Assembly (NCBI RefSeq): GCF_017302275.1 | Contig: NZ_JAFLDR010000001.1 | Coordinates: 124,001-188,000 of the forward strand | Source: Sulfuritalea sp. | GTDB lineage: Bacteria > Pseudomonadota > Gammaproteobacteria > Burkholderiales > Rhodocyclaceae | Direction: 5' to 3' | Length of the DNA stretch: 64,000 bases | Part shown: positions 49,890 to 57,917 of the stretch, piece after piece | Numbering within the stretch: position 1 is the first letter of the stretch | How the letters are laid out: each line of letters starts with the position of its first letter | Position numbers and translations under genes: made by a program | The notes under the pieces: generated by a model | Seen by the model: the letters and a program-made list of their open reading frames with translations, nothing else | Database searches by the model: none | Told to the model about the DNA's origin: nothing

Positions 49890-51220
49890 TGGCTGGCCGC
49901 CCGTCGAAGTCCCACGCACTCGACGTCTGGATGAACGGTGAGCGGGTCGGAACCTGGTCGGTGTCGCCGCGCGACGGTCATGCGTTTGGCTACGCGCAAG
50001 AGTGGCTCGCCAATCCCCGCCGACGCCCGATCTCACTATCCCTGCCCCTCACCCGCGAAACAGATCCATTCCGCGGCGAGCTGGTCGAGGCCTGGTTCGA
50101 CAACCTGCTGCCGGACAGCCATGACATCCGGACTCGGATCGCGCGGCGTTATGGGGTGAGCCCCACTCAGGCTTTTCAACTGCTTGAGGCCATCGGCCGG
50201 GACTGCGTTGGCGCCGTACAGCTTCTTCCGTCCGGCAGCCCGACGCCGGAGGTACGGTGCATCGAGGCCCGGCCCCTCACCGGGGCCGGAATCGTGGCTC
50301 TGCTGGAGCAGACGCTGAGTGCTGCGCCCCTACCCCTGGGCGAACAGGACGAGCTGCGCATCTCGCTCGCCGGCGCCCAGGAGAAGACTGCACTGCTCCT
50401 GCAGGACAACCAGTGGCAGCTCCCCCTGGGCGCCACACCGACGACCCACATCCTCAAGCTGCCTCTTGGCCGGGTCGGCGCAGTACAGGCCGACTTCTCC
50501 ACCTCAGTCGAGAACGAGTGGCTCTGCAGCCGCGTACTCCATGCCTTCGGCTTGCCGGTCGCAAACTGCTGGATGGAGTCTTTCGGGCCGCACAAGGTGC
50601 TGGTCGTCGAGCGCTTCGACCGGCATCGGTTTCCCGACTGGTGGGCGAGGCTTCCCCAGGAGGATTTCTGCCAGGTGCTGGGGATTCCGCCCCAGCACAA
50701 GTACGAGAGCCATGGCGGGCCCGGTATCGATGCCATCCTCGACAAGTTGCGCGGCAGTCAGGATGCTGAAGCTGACCGGCAGCGCTTTCTCATGACCCAG
50801 CTCATCTTCTGGCTGCTGGGGGCGCCGGACGGGCACGCCAAGAACTTCAGCGTCTTCCTCGAACCCGAGGGACGCTTCCGACTGACACCGCTCTATGACG
50901 TGATGTCAGCCTGGCCGGTGACCGGCTCCGGGCCGAATCTTTTCAACCGCAAGAAGCTCAAGCTTGCCATGGGCGTGTGGGGCAAGAACAAGCACGACCT
51001 CGTTGACGGTATCCAGCGACGGCACTGGAACGACACGGCTAAACGCAATGCCATGGGCTCAAATTTCGAGACGAGCATTGAGAGCGTACTGGCGGCGGTG
51101 CCTGCCGTGCTCGAGAAAGTTGCGGCAGAGTTGCCGCCAGGCTTTACGGCAAAGGTAAGTGTGCCGATCCTTGAGGGCATTCAGGCGCAGGCCGCGCGAC
51201 TTGCCGCGATGGCTGCGTAA
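49889..51220 (+). CDS. hipA: HipA-like serine/threonine kinase toxin
   Basis: A 443-residue HipA-family kinase, which phosphorylates aminoacyl-tRNA synthetases in known cases. The N-terminal domain (LDVWMNGERVGTWSVSPRDG, FDNLLPDSHDIRTRIARRYG) is followed by the nucleotide loop (RISLAGAQEKTALLLQDNQW), VVERFDRH, catalytic GAPDGHAKNFSVFLEPEG and metal-binding LTPLYDVMSAWP. Motifs are intact. It starts at the hipB stop (TAATG) or 6 bp earlier. Confidence 0.9.
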   Translation: MAGRPSKSHALDVWMNGERVGTWSVSPRDGHAFGYAQEWLANPRRRPISLSLPLTRETDPFRGELVEAWFDNLLPDSHDIRTRIARRYGVSPTQAFQLLEAIGRDCVGAVQLLPSGSPTPEVRCIEARPLTGAGIVALLEQTLSAAPLPLGEQDELRISLAGAQEKTALLLQDNQWQLPLGATPTTHILKLPLGRVGAVQADFSTSVENEWLCSRVLHAFGLPVANCWMESFGPHKVLVVERFDRHRFPDWWARLPQEDFCQVLGIPPQHKYESHGGPGIDAILDKLRGSQDAEADRQRFLMTQLIFWLLGAPDGHAKNFSVFLEPEGRFRLTPLYDVMSAWPVTGSGPNLFNRKKLKLAMGVWGKNKHDLVDGIQRRHWNDTAKRNAMGSNFETSIESVLAAVPAVLEKVAAELPPGFTAKVSVPILEGIQAQAARLAAMAA

Positions 51221-51281
51221 ACAACCGATACGAGTAAATTTTTTGTTTCCCCATAAAGGTTTCATTTGACAATATCCTGTG

Positions 51282-51959
51282 TCAAGCAACGGCATTGCCA
51301 AGTTCGAGAAAAGCGTGATGCAAGCGGACTGGAGTTGACGGCGGTTCCCGTGCATGCTGACTTGCCCAACTCAGCATCTCTTCACAGATTTCAGCAGGTT
51401 CGAGACGCTCTGCTTTACGAGAAACGCGTGTCAGGTATGCGTTAACGCCATCCGCTGCTTCCAAGGTTGTGCCAGAGAGCACATAGCTCACCATGAAACC
51501 CAACGCGTGGTTTTGCCCGTATTTTCCTGTGCAAAACCTGTCAACACCTTCCACTACGTACTCGCGGCACAAATGCGTGTCCGAGCCGGCGATGCGCTTG
51601 CATTCGATGATCGCATGAGGATCGTGCTCTTGTGTTCTCAAGAACACTTCGATCAGCATCAGTGGAATATCGGTTCGACCATCAGGTATCACAACAGCGC
51701 TGCCGGATCTTGACTCGGTCCCAGGCAACACTACTAGCATCTTCCCCCACGGATGTCCTTTCGACTTCAACTCGCTGCGCATACCGTCGCGCAAGCGCTC
51801 TGTCATCAGAATCTCACCTGCCTGCACGTTGACATCGTTGAAGCCACAGGCATGCCGCCATCCAGCAAGCAGGGTGAGCAGGATCGCGGCGGCGACCTCC
51901 GGTGCCAGTTCGATGAATTCTCTTCCCAACGGCGCAGGGGCTTCATAGTCGATCCTCAA
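51282..51959 (-). CDS. Putative restriction nuclease paired with the Eco57I-type methylase
   Basis: A 225-residue protein with a plausible PD-(D/E)xK site: GRTDIPLMLIEVF (Asp) and PHAIIECKRIAG (Glu-x-Lys) at about residues 95-125. It overlaps the methylase by 4 bp and ends the three-gene minus-strand operon. I do not recognise a named restriction family, so cleavage activity and site are inferred from the motif and linkage. Confidence 0.65.
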   Translation of the reverse strand: MRIDYEAPAPLGREFIELAPEVAAAILLTLLAGWRHACGFNDVNVQAGEILMTERLRDGMRSELKSKGHPWGKMLVVLPGTESRSGSAVVIPDGRTDIPLMLIEVFLRTQEHDPHAIIECKRIAGSDTHLCREYVVEGVDRFCTGKYGQNHALGFMVSYVLSGTTLEAADGVNAYLTRVSRKAERLEPAEICEEMLSWASQHAREPPSTPVRLHHAFLELGNAVA

Positions 51960-54919
51960 GCGTTGCCCCCTGTGAAGCTTTCCGCTACCACGGCATCGGC
52001 ATCCTCCAGCGCGGCAATGCCCATCCAGTAGCGCTGCGCCGCCGGCTTGATGATCACCACCTCATTGCGTCCGTGGATGCGCAGTTCGCGCTCGCCACTT
52101 AGTGCAGTAGCGAGCTTGACCTTCAGACGCTTGCCGATGCGAGCAAGAATGTCATTCAGCTCGCCCTCCGGCCTCACCACTTCCACGCTCGCTTTACCAG
52201 GACCGTCTTCAAGAACAAAACGCACGACCCTGAGCGCAGCGCCCATGGGTAGATCGAAAATTTCGGCGCGCATATGCCGCGTGTTGCGGGCAGAAAGCCA
52301 GCCACCAATCACACTCAAGAAGACTTCTGCGTATCGGGCAACGTCCGTGTAAGTGTTGGCGCTGGCTACCGAATTTTCTCTGCCAGCTTGCCATTGCCAA
52401 CTACCGCGAAATAGGCCATCACGGATGGCCACGCGATCAGCTTCATCGAGGTCGTACAAATCGAATACCGCCTCATCCAGAGTGCGCCAGTCCTCTTCCG
52501 TGGCAGCCTGCTGCTGGAGCCTCTTCTCGATCTGCAACAGTCGCTTGCCAGCCTCCGACTTGACGGCCGGCTTCAGGTCTGGAATCGGGAGCAGCGCAAC
52601 ATCGTGCCGGAGCAGTCGTCGCTTCCAGATACCGAACTCTGAGGCGGCCATTAGAAAGAACCAAGATGCAAGCGATGAACTCAGAATCGCAGCAAGAAGA
52701 TGCGCAGACTCGCGATGAGCAACTGGCATCGAAGCGCCGAAGTACGCGTTCGTGAAGACCAAATCACGATCCGCCACCGCGGCAATGGCGCGAGGCCCGG
52801 CACTCAGCGTTTCCTTGACTATGAGGATAGGTGCCCGGTAGATGTCTCTCGACCTCGGCCACTGTGCCTTGGATAATTTGAATGGGGACAGCTCGTTCGG
52901 TATCCGGAATGGTTCGATGTCATCCGCTTGCAGCAACTCCAAGCCCTTGAGCTCATGTGCATCACGAGTTTGATTGGCGGGCAAGCCGCGAATCAAACCG
53001 ACGTTCAATTCGGTATCCAGCGTCGCGAACTGAGCACCCAAGGTGAGATGAGACGACGTCAGCGAATCGAGCAGAGCAACATCGCGCCTGCGTCCTATCG
53101 CGGCTGCCTTCAACTTCATTGGTCGCGCTTCGATATCGCGCATCGAAAGTTTGATGATGTCGCAGGGGGACACTTCAAACGAGTGGGTTCTTGCGCCACT
53201 GGCAGTCCACGGAATTTGCACAACCGTCACTTGGTCTGAAGGCTGTGGCCGATGCCGTGCAAACAGCACGACAGCCGGCATCGTGGCCGTGGCGAATAGC
53301 CAACTGCATAGATTGGATAGGTTAACCAACGTAATCGGAGCAAGAAGCCGCATGACATGCTGCGCGGCCGCCATGCCCGTGCCGCTTCGGCTGAAGAACG
53401 GCATAGCGCTGAGAATCACCCCGAAGCGAGTCTTTTCGTGGGAGAACTCGGCCGCGCGCAATACAAAGTCAAGACCTTCACCACGCGGTTGCGCGGGAAC
53501 GCCAGCGACGCGTGTCTTGCGGCGTGCGTCGGTTCCGATCCGGCCCTTGTAACTCCATGGCGGGTTGCCAACGATGAGATCGAATTGCTTCAGGCCAGTC
53601 TGCGTCGTCAACACCGCTTTACCATCGTCGCTGTGTTCAACGGTGCGGGCGTCCCCGATCAGCAGCGTCTTGCCGATGAGTGGTCGGAATTTCAGTGAGT
53701 GTGGTGGGTGTGGATCGGGATCGAGTTCGAGCGCAGCCAGGTAGAGGCTGAATGCGGCCACGCGGACGGCAGCCTCGCTTATGTCAACACCGTAGACCTG
53801 CTCATACAAGGTCGAACGAATCAGATCCCGAGTCAACGGCTGGCCACCCGCGCGCAAATGCACCAAGCGCCGCAGCGCTTCGACCAGGAACACACCAGAG
53901 CCGCAGGTCAAATCCAGCACCGACTCCTTGCCTGTTAACCCATCCATCACTTCATCAAGCACTAGTGACACCACGGACAGGCGCGTGTAGTGCACACCGT
54001 TTCTGACGGCCTCGATCGAACGCCGCGCATCAACTCGCGGCTCGGCATGAGCGAATTGTTCATAGATCGAGCTGATGAGCTCGACCGGAATCACATCGAA
54101 CTGATAAGGGAAAAAGCTCCGCTGCCCGCTCTCGGGATCAACCGCATCCAAGAAGTCGGCAACGCGCGCAAGGTGGCTGGTGGCCGGCGTATTCTTGACA
54201 GACGACGGGGGGAACATATCGCCGTTGAAGGTCTGGCTGAGCCAACTAAAGAGCTGCCCGGTCGCCGTGCGATCGCGCAGAATCGGTGGCAGCGTCGTGT
54301 GGCCGCACAGTTTCTTCAGCCGAGTGGCGCTGACGATCTCACGATCAATCAGGTACTGGGTGAAGATCACTCGCCCAATCAGGGCCTGCGCAGCATTGCG
54401 CACAAGATTGGCTGCGACGAGATCACACTCCAAGAAAGCCAAGTCCGACAGCAGTCGTTGGTCGACGCTGGTCTTGCGATCAACCGCAGTTGCCTGTGCC
54501 CAAAATTGTCCGGTCTCAATCGACAGGCGCCCCGCCAGTGCGTCTAACTCGTCAAGGGAAGTCTCGATGTTCTGGAAGGAGCGGATCAAATTTTTCTGAG
54601 CATCCCCTTCCTTGAACGGGGCGCCGAAGCCGTTATAAAGATCGATGCGTTCGGGTGAGATCACCCACAGCAGCGGCGCAAAGCCTTCGTTCCAGACTTC
54701 CCTGCGCCATTGGCTGACCAGATCATCAGCCGGAGTGGTCTGCTCGAACTTGAAATAGACGGTAAGTGACGACGGACTGCGCCAGAGTGCGTCCGGGGAA
54801 AAGTCTCGACAACGGCGCAAGCTCCGTGCGTCCGGGCCCAGATGCAAACCTGCCGCAGGCTGTCCATCCGGGAAATAGCCCGTGGCCGCCAGCACCTGCT
54901 GAAGCGTTGCAGCGCTCAC
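51956..54919 (-). CDS. Eco57I-type N6-adenine DNA methylase, large form
   Basis: A 987-residue protein. The SAM-binding motif is VLDLTCGSGVFLVEALRRLV (about residues 340-360) and the catalytic motif LIVGNPPWSYKGRIG (about 450). The first 150 residues (SLTVYFKFEQTTPADDLVSQ, LLWVISPERIDLYNGFGAPF) look like the N-terminal domain of type IIG/Eco57I proteins, but no clear nuclease triad is evident there; cutting may be done by the small protein encoded next. The C-terminal third should be the target-recognition region (LGIWKRRL-like and WLSARNTRHMRAEIFDLPMG). It overlaps both neighbours by 4 bp. Confidence 0.82.
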   Translation of the reverse strand: MSAATLQQVLAATGYFPDGQPAAGLHLGPDARSLRRCRDFSPDALWRSPSSLTVYFKFEQTTPADDLVSQWRREVWNEGFAPLLWVISPERIDLYNGFGAPFKEGDAQKNLIRSFQNIETSLDELDALAGRLSIETGQFWAQATAVDRKTSVDQRLLSDLAFLECDLVAANLVRNAAQALIGRVIFTQYLIDREIVSATRLKKLCGHTTLPPILRDRTATGQLFSWLSQTFNGDMFPPSSVKNTPATSHLARVADFLDAVDPESGQRSFFPYQFDVIPVELISSIYEQFAHAEPRVDARRSIEAVRNGVHYTRLSVVSLVLDEVMDGLTGKESVLDLTCGSGVFLVEALRRLVHLRAGGQPLTRDLIRSTLYEQVYGVDISEAAVRVAAFSLYLAALELDPDPHPPHSLKFRPLIGKTLLIGDARTVEHSDDGKAVLTTQTGLKQFDLIVGNPPWSYKGRIGTDARRKTRVAGVPAQPRGEGLDFVLRAAEFSHEKTRFGVILSAMPFFSRSGTGMAAAQHVMRLLAPITLVNLSNLCSWLFATATMPAVVLFARHRPQPSDQVTVVQIPWTASGARTHSFEVSPCDIIKLSMRDIEARPMKLKAAAIGRRRDVALLDSLTSSHLTLGAQFATLDTELNVGLIRGLPANQTRDAHELKGLELLQADDIEPFRIPNELSPFKLSKAQWPRSRDIYRAPILIVKETLSAGPRAIAAVADRDLVFTNAYFGASMPVAHRESAHLLAAILSSSLASWFFLMAASEFGIWKRRLLRHDVALLPIPDLKPAVKSEAGKRLLQIEKRLQQQAATEEDWRTLDEAVFDLYDLDEADRVAIRDGLFRGSWQWQAGRENSVASANTYTDVARYAEVFLSVIGGWLSARNTRHMRAEIFDLPMGAALRVVRFVLEDGPGKASVEVVRPEGELNDILARIGKRLKVKLATALSGERELRIHGRNEVVIIKPAAQRYWMGIAALEDADAVVAESFTGGNA

Positions 54920-55392
54920 GCCCTGCTCCGAATGGCTTCTGGGGGAAACGGCAACACCGTTTGGCTTGAGACAGGCATGGCGGGAAGCATGTGCCGTTGG
55001 ATTTTGGCAACCAACGGTGCCAACGGAATCATCAACGCGGGTTTGGCCGGCACTTGACCGATGCCCTCGGCACCCACATCGGACAAGGTCGCTTCGGTGG
55101 CCGTGACAAACACAGTGGCTCCATCCAGCGAAACCGCGCCACTGGTGGCCAGCAATCGGAAGAGCGCATCAACGCCTGCGCTCAGGGTCGCAATATGAAC
55201 ACCAAACGAACTGACCAGTTCGTTTGTGACAGCTAACCCCACCAGATCGGCATAGGAGAACCGCGCGGCCTTGCCTGTTTTGGAGGACAGATACGGAATT
55301 GCTTTTCGCCAGTGGCGCACAGTTTCAACCGACACGCCTGTAAGCGTTCGTGTTTGGTCTTGCGTGAATTGGATGGCGGTGGCTTCAGACAT
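54916..55392 (-). CDS. MerR-like regulator of the modification operon
   Basis: A 158-residue DNA-binding protein from the ATG at 55392. It has an N-terminal MerR-type helix-turn-helix (TLTGVSVETVRHWRKAIPYL, RFSYADLVGLAVTNELVSSF) and a C-terminal region of unknown fold (TVFVTATEATLSDVGAEGIG). A longer reading to 55584 is rejected because the extra residues look unlike a protein start. It is the first gene of the operon and may work as a control protein that delays nuclease expression. Confidence 0.72.
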   Translation of the reverse strand: MSEATAIQFTQDQTRTLTGVSVETVRHWRKAIPYLSSKTGKAARFSYADLVGLAVTNELVSSFGVHIATLSAGVDALFRLLATSGAVSLDGATVFVTATEATLSDVGAEGIGQVPAKPALMIPLAPLVAKIQRHMLPAMPVSSQTVLPFPPEAIRSRA

Positions 55393-55580
55393 TCTTGTTG
55401 TCGACAACGAGAAATATGGCATTATTATGCACATTGTAATAGGTGCCTGCAACATGGAGCGTCGCTGTGCAGCGAAGGCGCCGTGCAGCGCCGGAGAATG
55501 CACACCAACAACAAGTCTCCCAATTGCACCACACGAATCGCTGACTTGGCCATCGCCAAAGCAGGCTGATCGGCAGTTAC

Positions 55581-56039
55581 TCAATCCCGGTCCGCCGCAC
55601 TCCGAGCATGCCTGATGCAGATGATCGCTTTTACCAGGTGGCTTGCTTCGCGCCTGATTTTCGTCAGCTGGGACTCGGTTTCCTCAACCATGTCCGCCTC
55701 CCAATCCTGAGCCAAGGCTTTCAGCTTTGACAATGTGTATCCGTAGGCTCCTTTAGGCCTGGTGACATGTGTCCTTATGGATTTCCGGTCGCCATTGGCT
55801 TTGGATCCATACCACTTGATTCCGCACCAATCCAGCCTGATTGAGTTTCCCTCCTGCATACACCGGACTTGAAGGGTGCTCTTGTGTTCCCAACCAGTGA
55901 GCTTTTGCTCCATGCTGTAGACGAAGGTCCAGTGCCTATCAACGATGCTGTGCGCGCTCGCATGCAGAGCATCAATGCGACGTTCCAGTACGGCAATCGC
56001 CTCATCATGGCAGCTTGGTTCAAGAGGTACTTCAGTCAT
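55581..56039 (-). CDS. mobI: MobI-like mobilisation protein
   Basis: A 152-residue protein from the ATG at 56039, with AGGAG at ideal spacing. It starts with a long helix (AIAVLERRIDALHASAHSIV), then a beta-rich middle (TLQVRCMQEGNSIRLDWCGI) and a C-terminal helical part (LVEETESQLTKIRREASHLV). This pattern resembles MobI of SXT/R391 and IncA/C elements, an auxiliary protein needed at oriT. The call is from general resemblance plus position on the backbone next to a non-coding region. If correct, oriT should lie just upstream of this gene. Confidence 0.55.
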   Translation of the reverse strand: MTEVPLEPSCHDEAIAVLERRIDALHASAHSIVDRHWTFVYSMEQKLTGWEHKSTLQVRCMQEGNSIRLDWCGIKWYGSKANGDRKSIRTHVTRPKGAYGYTLSKLKALAQDWEADMVEETESQLTKIRREASHLVKAIICIRHARSAADRD

Positions 56040-56541
56040 GGCTGTAACGCTCCTTTTACTGTGGTGCAATCTGATGTCATTCCGCTCCTCCAAAGCAGTC
56101 CATTGCCCGCGTCAATCACGCGAAACGCCAATAATCAGGAGCGATTGACCCCCTGTTCGCTCATCCCGATTTCTTCTCCATCCAAGACGCATCAAGCCGC
56201 CAACGCCTGACCACTACTTTCGAATACCTGATCGCTCCTATTAGTAGCGTCGCCCCATCGATCGCGGAATGATCCTCAGTGGATGGCGTATTCATAGGAG
56301 CGATTTGCCGTCCGTTCGCTCCGTTCGCTCTCCCTGATTCATCAGCTCATTCGACCGCCGGTTCTTTCTGAGAGCCAGGCCGCAGCCTTCTTTCGAATGA
56401 TGAGACACAGCGTCGTTACCGCAAGCAACCGCTCGCGACACTACCAAATATGGAATCAAAAACGAGGGTGAAAAGCGCACGCTTTGTGCGCTTTTTACCC
56501 TCGTTTCTTGGGAAGCGCTTGCTATGTTTCCAGTCGGTGTA
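56040..56541. other. Non-coding backbone region, oriT candidate
   Basis: No gene is supported in these 500 bp. The motif AGGAGCGAT occurs at 56137-56145 and 56296-56304 and inverted at 56231-56239; the last two form a perfect 11-bp inverted repeat, ATCGCTCCTAT (56231-56241) and ATAGGAGCGAT (56294-56304). A longer hairpin is at 56461-56505. In SXT-type elements oriT lies immediately upstream of mobI, and this is the matching place here. Confidence 0.45.
56461..56505. promoter_or_regulatory. Large inverted repeat with the element-wide operator motif
   Basis: Two 20-bp arms with one mismatch surround the loop GCTTT: the left arm contains GTGAAAAGCGCAC (56468-56480) and the right arm GTGCGCTTTTTAC. 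The 13-mer is identical to those at 13457 and 15297. It lies about 170 bp before parM. It could be an operator or a terminator-like hairpin; the exact motif sharing favours an operator. Confidence 0.65.
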
Positions 56542-56667
56542 CTAGCGGTCGACAGACATCAATCAACCATCGAAATTTCTTTGATTGTTCTCTGACAGTC
56601 GACTGGCGGTGCACTGCGTCGCCACTCATTTGTGGCATTTGAAATTTTTTGGTCTAGCGGTAGACAG
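56542..56667. repeat. Left cluster of GTCGAC-centred repeats (centromere or operator candidate)
   Basis: Three 14-bp copies of the consensus CTRRCRGTCGACWG: CTAGCGGTCGACAG at 56542, CTGACAGTCGACTG at 56592 and CTAGCGGTAGACAG at 56654. They are spaced 50-62 bp apart directly before parM. ParR-type proteins bind iterated sites upstream of parM as centromere and operator, so this is the natural candidate. Confidence 0.75.
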
Positions 56668-56676
56668 GAGGTCGAC

Positions 56677-57651
56677 TTGAACATTCTTGGTATTGACATC
56701 GGGTATTCCAATCTGAAGCTCGCGTATGGCGAAAAAGGCGCGACGCCCAAAACACTGCTGCGCCCGGCCGGGGCGGCGCCGGCTGATCGCTTCAGTTCGC
56801 GTTTTGACGGGAAAGCCCAGGACGATTTTCTGCATGTGCAGGTGAACGGGGAGCCCTTCATTGCCGGCGTCGCACCCGACCGGGCAGAAATGTGGAGTCG
56901 ATCGCTTCATGCCGACTACCCATCCAGCGCGTCCTACCAGGCGCTTTTTCACGCAGGCCTCTTGCTCTCCGAGGTTGATCACGTCGATATGCTGGTCACC
57001 GGCTTGCCGGTATCCCAGTACCTCGACGAGAAACGACGTCATGCCATCGCGGAGCAGATGAAGGGTAGCCACCAGGTCACGCCGAAGCGCTCCGTCTCGG
57101 TTGATGCCGTCAAAGTCATTCCGCAACCCGTTGGGGGATTCCTGGATTTCATTGCCGGCGGTGACGCCAATATTGAGGGTGCTCGTGTGCTCGTCATCGA
57201 TCCAGGGTTTTTCTCGGTCGACTGGGTGGTCATTGCCGACTCAGACCTCCATCGCCAGTCGTCGGGTACCAGCCTGGAGGCTTCTTCCGTCGTTCTCGAG
57301 GAGGCTTCCCGTCTGATCGCCAAGGACTATGGCTCCAACGTCAGTACGGAAAAGCTTGAGAACGCGATTCGTGGCGGCAAGGCCGAGGTTCTTGTACTGG
57401 GCAAGCGCGTGGATCTGGGTCCGTACATCGAGCAGGCATCCAGGAAGGTGGCTCCCGTTGTCGTCGAATCGATCCAGAAGTCGCTGCGCAAGGAAAGTGA
57501 ATCCGTAGACAGGGTTCTCCTGGTAGGTGGCGGCGCGACCTTCTTCAAGGAGGCGCTGGGCGCCGCGTTCGCTCAATTGACCGTCGTAACCACGAAGGAT
57601 CCGGTCTTCTCGAACGCTCGCGGCTTCTGGCTCATGGGGGCCTCCTTGTGA
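56677..57651 (+). CDS. parM: ParM-like actin homologue for segregation
   Basis: A 324-residue actin-fold ATPase from a TTG at 56677 with ACAGGAG in front. The phosphate-1 loop is ILGIDIGYSNLKLAYGEKGA, followed by the connect region DMLVTGLPVSQYLDEKRR, phosphate-2 VLVIDPGFFSVDWVVIADSD and the adenosine region VLLVGGGATFFKEALGAAFA. This is the plasmid-type actin used to push or align element copies. It overlaps the parR-like gene by 4 bp. The rare start codon may keep levels low. An alternative reading from 56632 starts inside the repeat region and is less likely. Confidence 0.87.
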   Translation: MNILGIDIGYSNLKLAYGEKGATPKTLLRPAGAAPADRFSSRFDGKAQDDFLHVQVNGEPFIAGVAPDRAEMWSRSLHADYPSSASYQALFHAGLLLSEVDHVDMLVTGLPVSQYLDEKRRHAIAEQMKGSHQVTPKRSVSVDAVKVIPQPVGGFLDFIAGGDANIEGARVLVIDPGFFSVDWVVIADSDLHRQSSGTSLEASSVVLEEASRLIAKDYGSNVSTEKLENAIRGGKAEVLVLGKRVDLGPYIEQASRKVAPVVVESIQKSLRKESESVDRVLLVGGGATFFKEALGAAFAQLTVVTTKDPVFSNARGFWLMGASL

Positions 57652-57914
57652 AATCGATCCGCATCCTTCTTACCGTGACGGAAGGGTGCCCGGAGCTCTA
57701 TGCGGCTCTATTCAACGTCCCATCGAGACTGAGAGCGGAGCGGGTTCGCGTGCTGGCCACGATTGGTGTCGCCGCCATGAGTGGAGGGCTGGCTTCTCCG
57801 GATCACGCCGCTCCCGCAGTCGATGTCAAAGACGATCACGCAGTCAGTGCCGGTAGCGAGTCATCTCTGGGCAAGGTACACGCAATAGCCAAGCGACTGG
57901 GGGGCGGCTTGTAG
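57648..57914 (+). CDS. ParR/StbB-like DNA-binding partner of ParM
   Basis: An 88-residue protein: MKSIRILLTVTEGCPELYAA, FNVPSRLRAERVRVLATIGV form a ribbon-helix-helix-like start as in small partition proteins, followed by a disordered, Ala/Asp-rich tail (SPDHAAPAVDVKDDHAVSAG). It is coupled to parM by a 4-bp overlap. Expected to bind the GTCGAC repeats and to cap ParM filaments. The role is inferred from context; the sequence match is moderate. Confidence 0.65.
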   Translation: MKSIRILLTVTEGCPELYAALFNVPSRLRAERVRVLATIGVAAMSGGLASPDHAAPAVDVKDDHAVSAGSESSLGKVHAIAKRLGGGL

Positions 57915-57917
57915 GCG

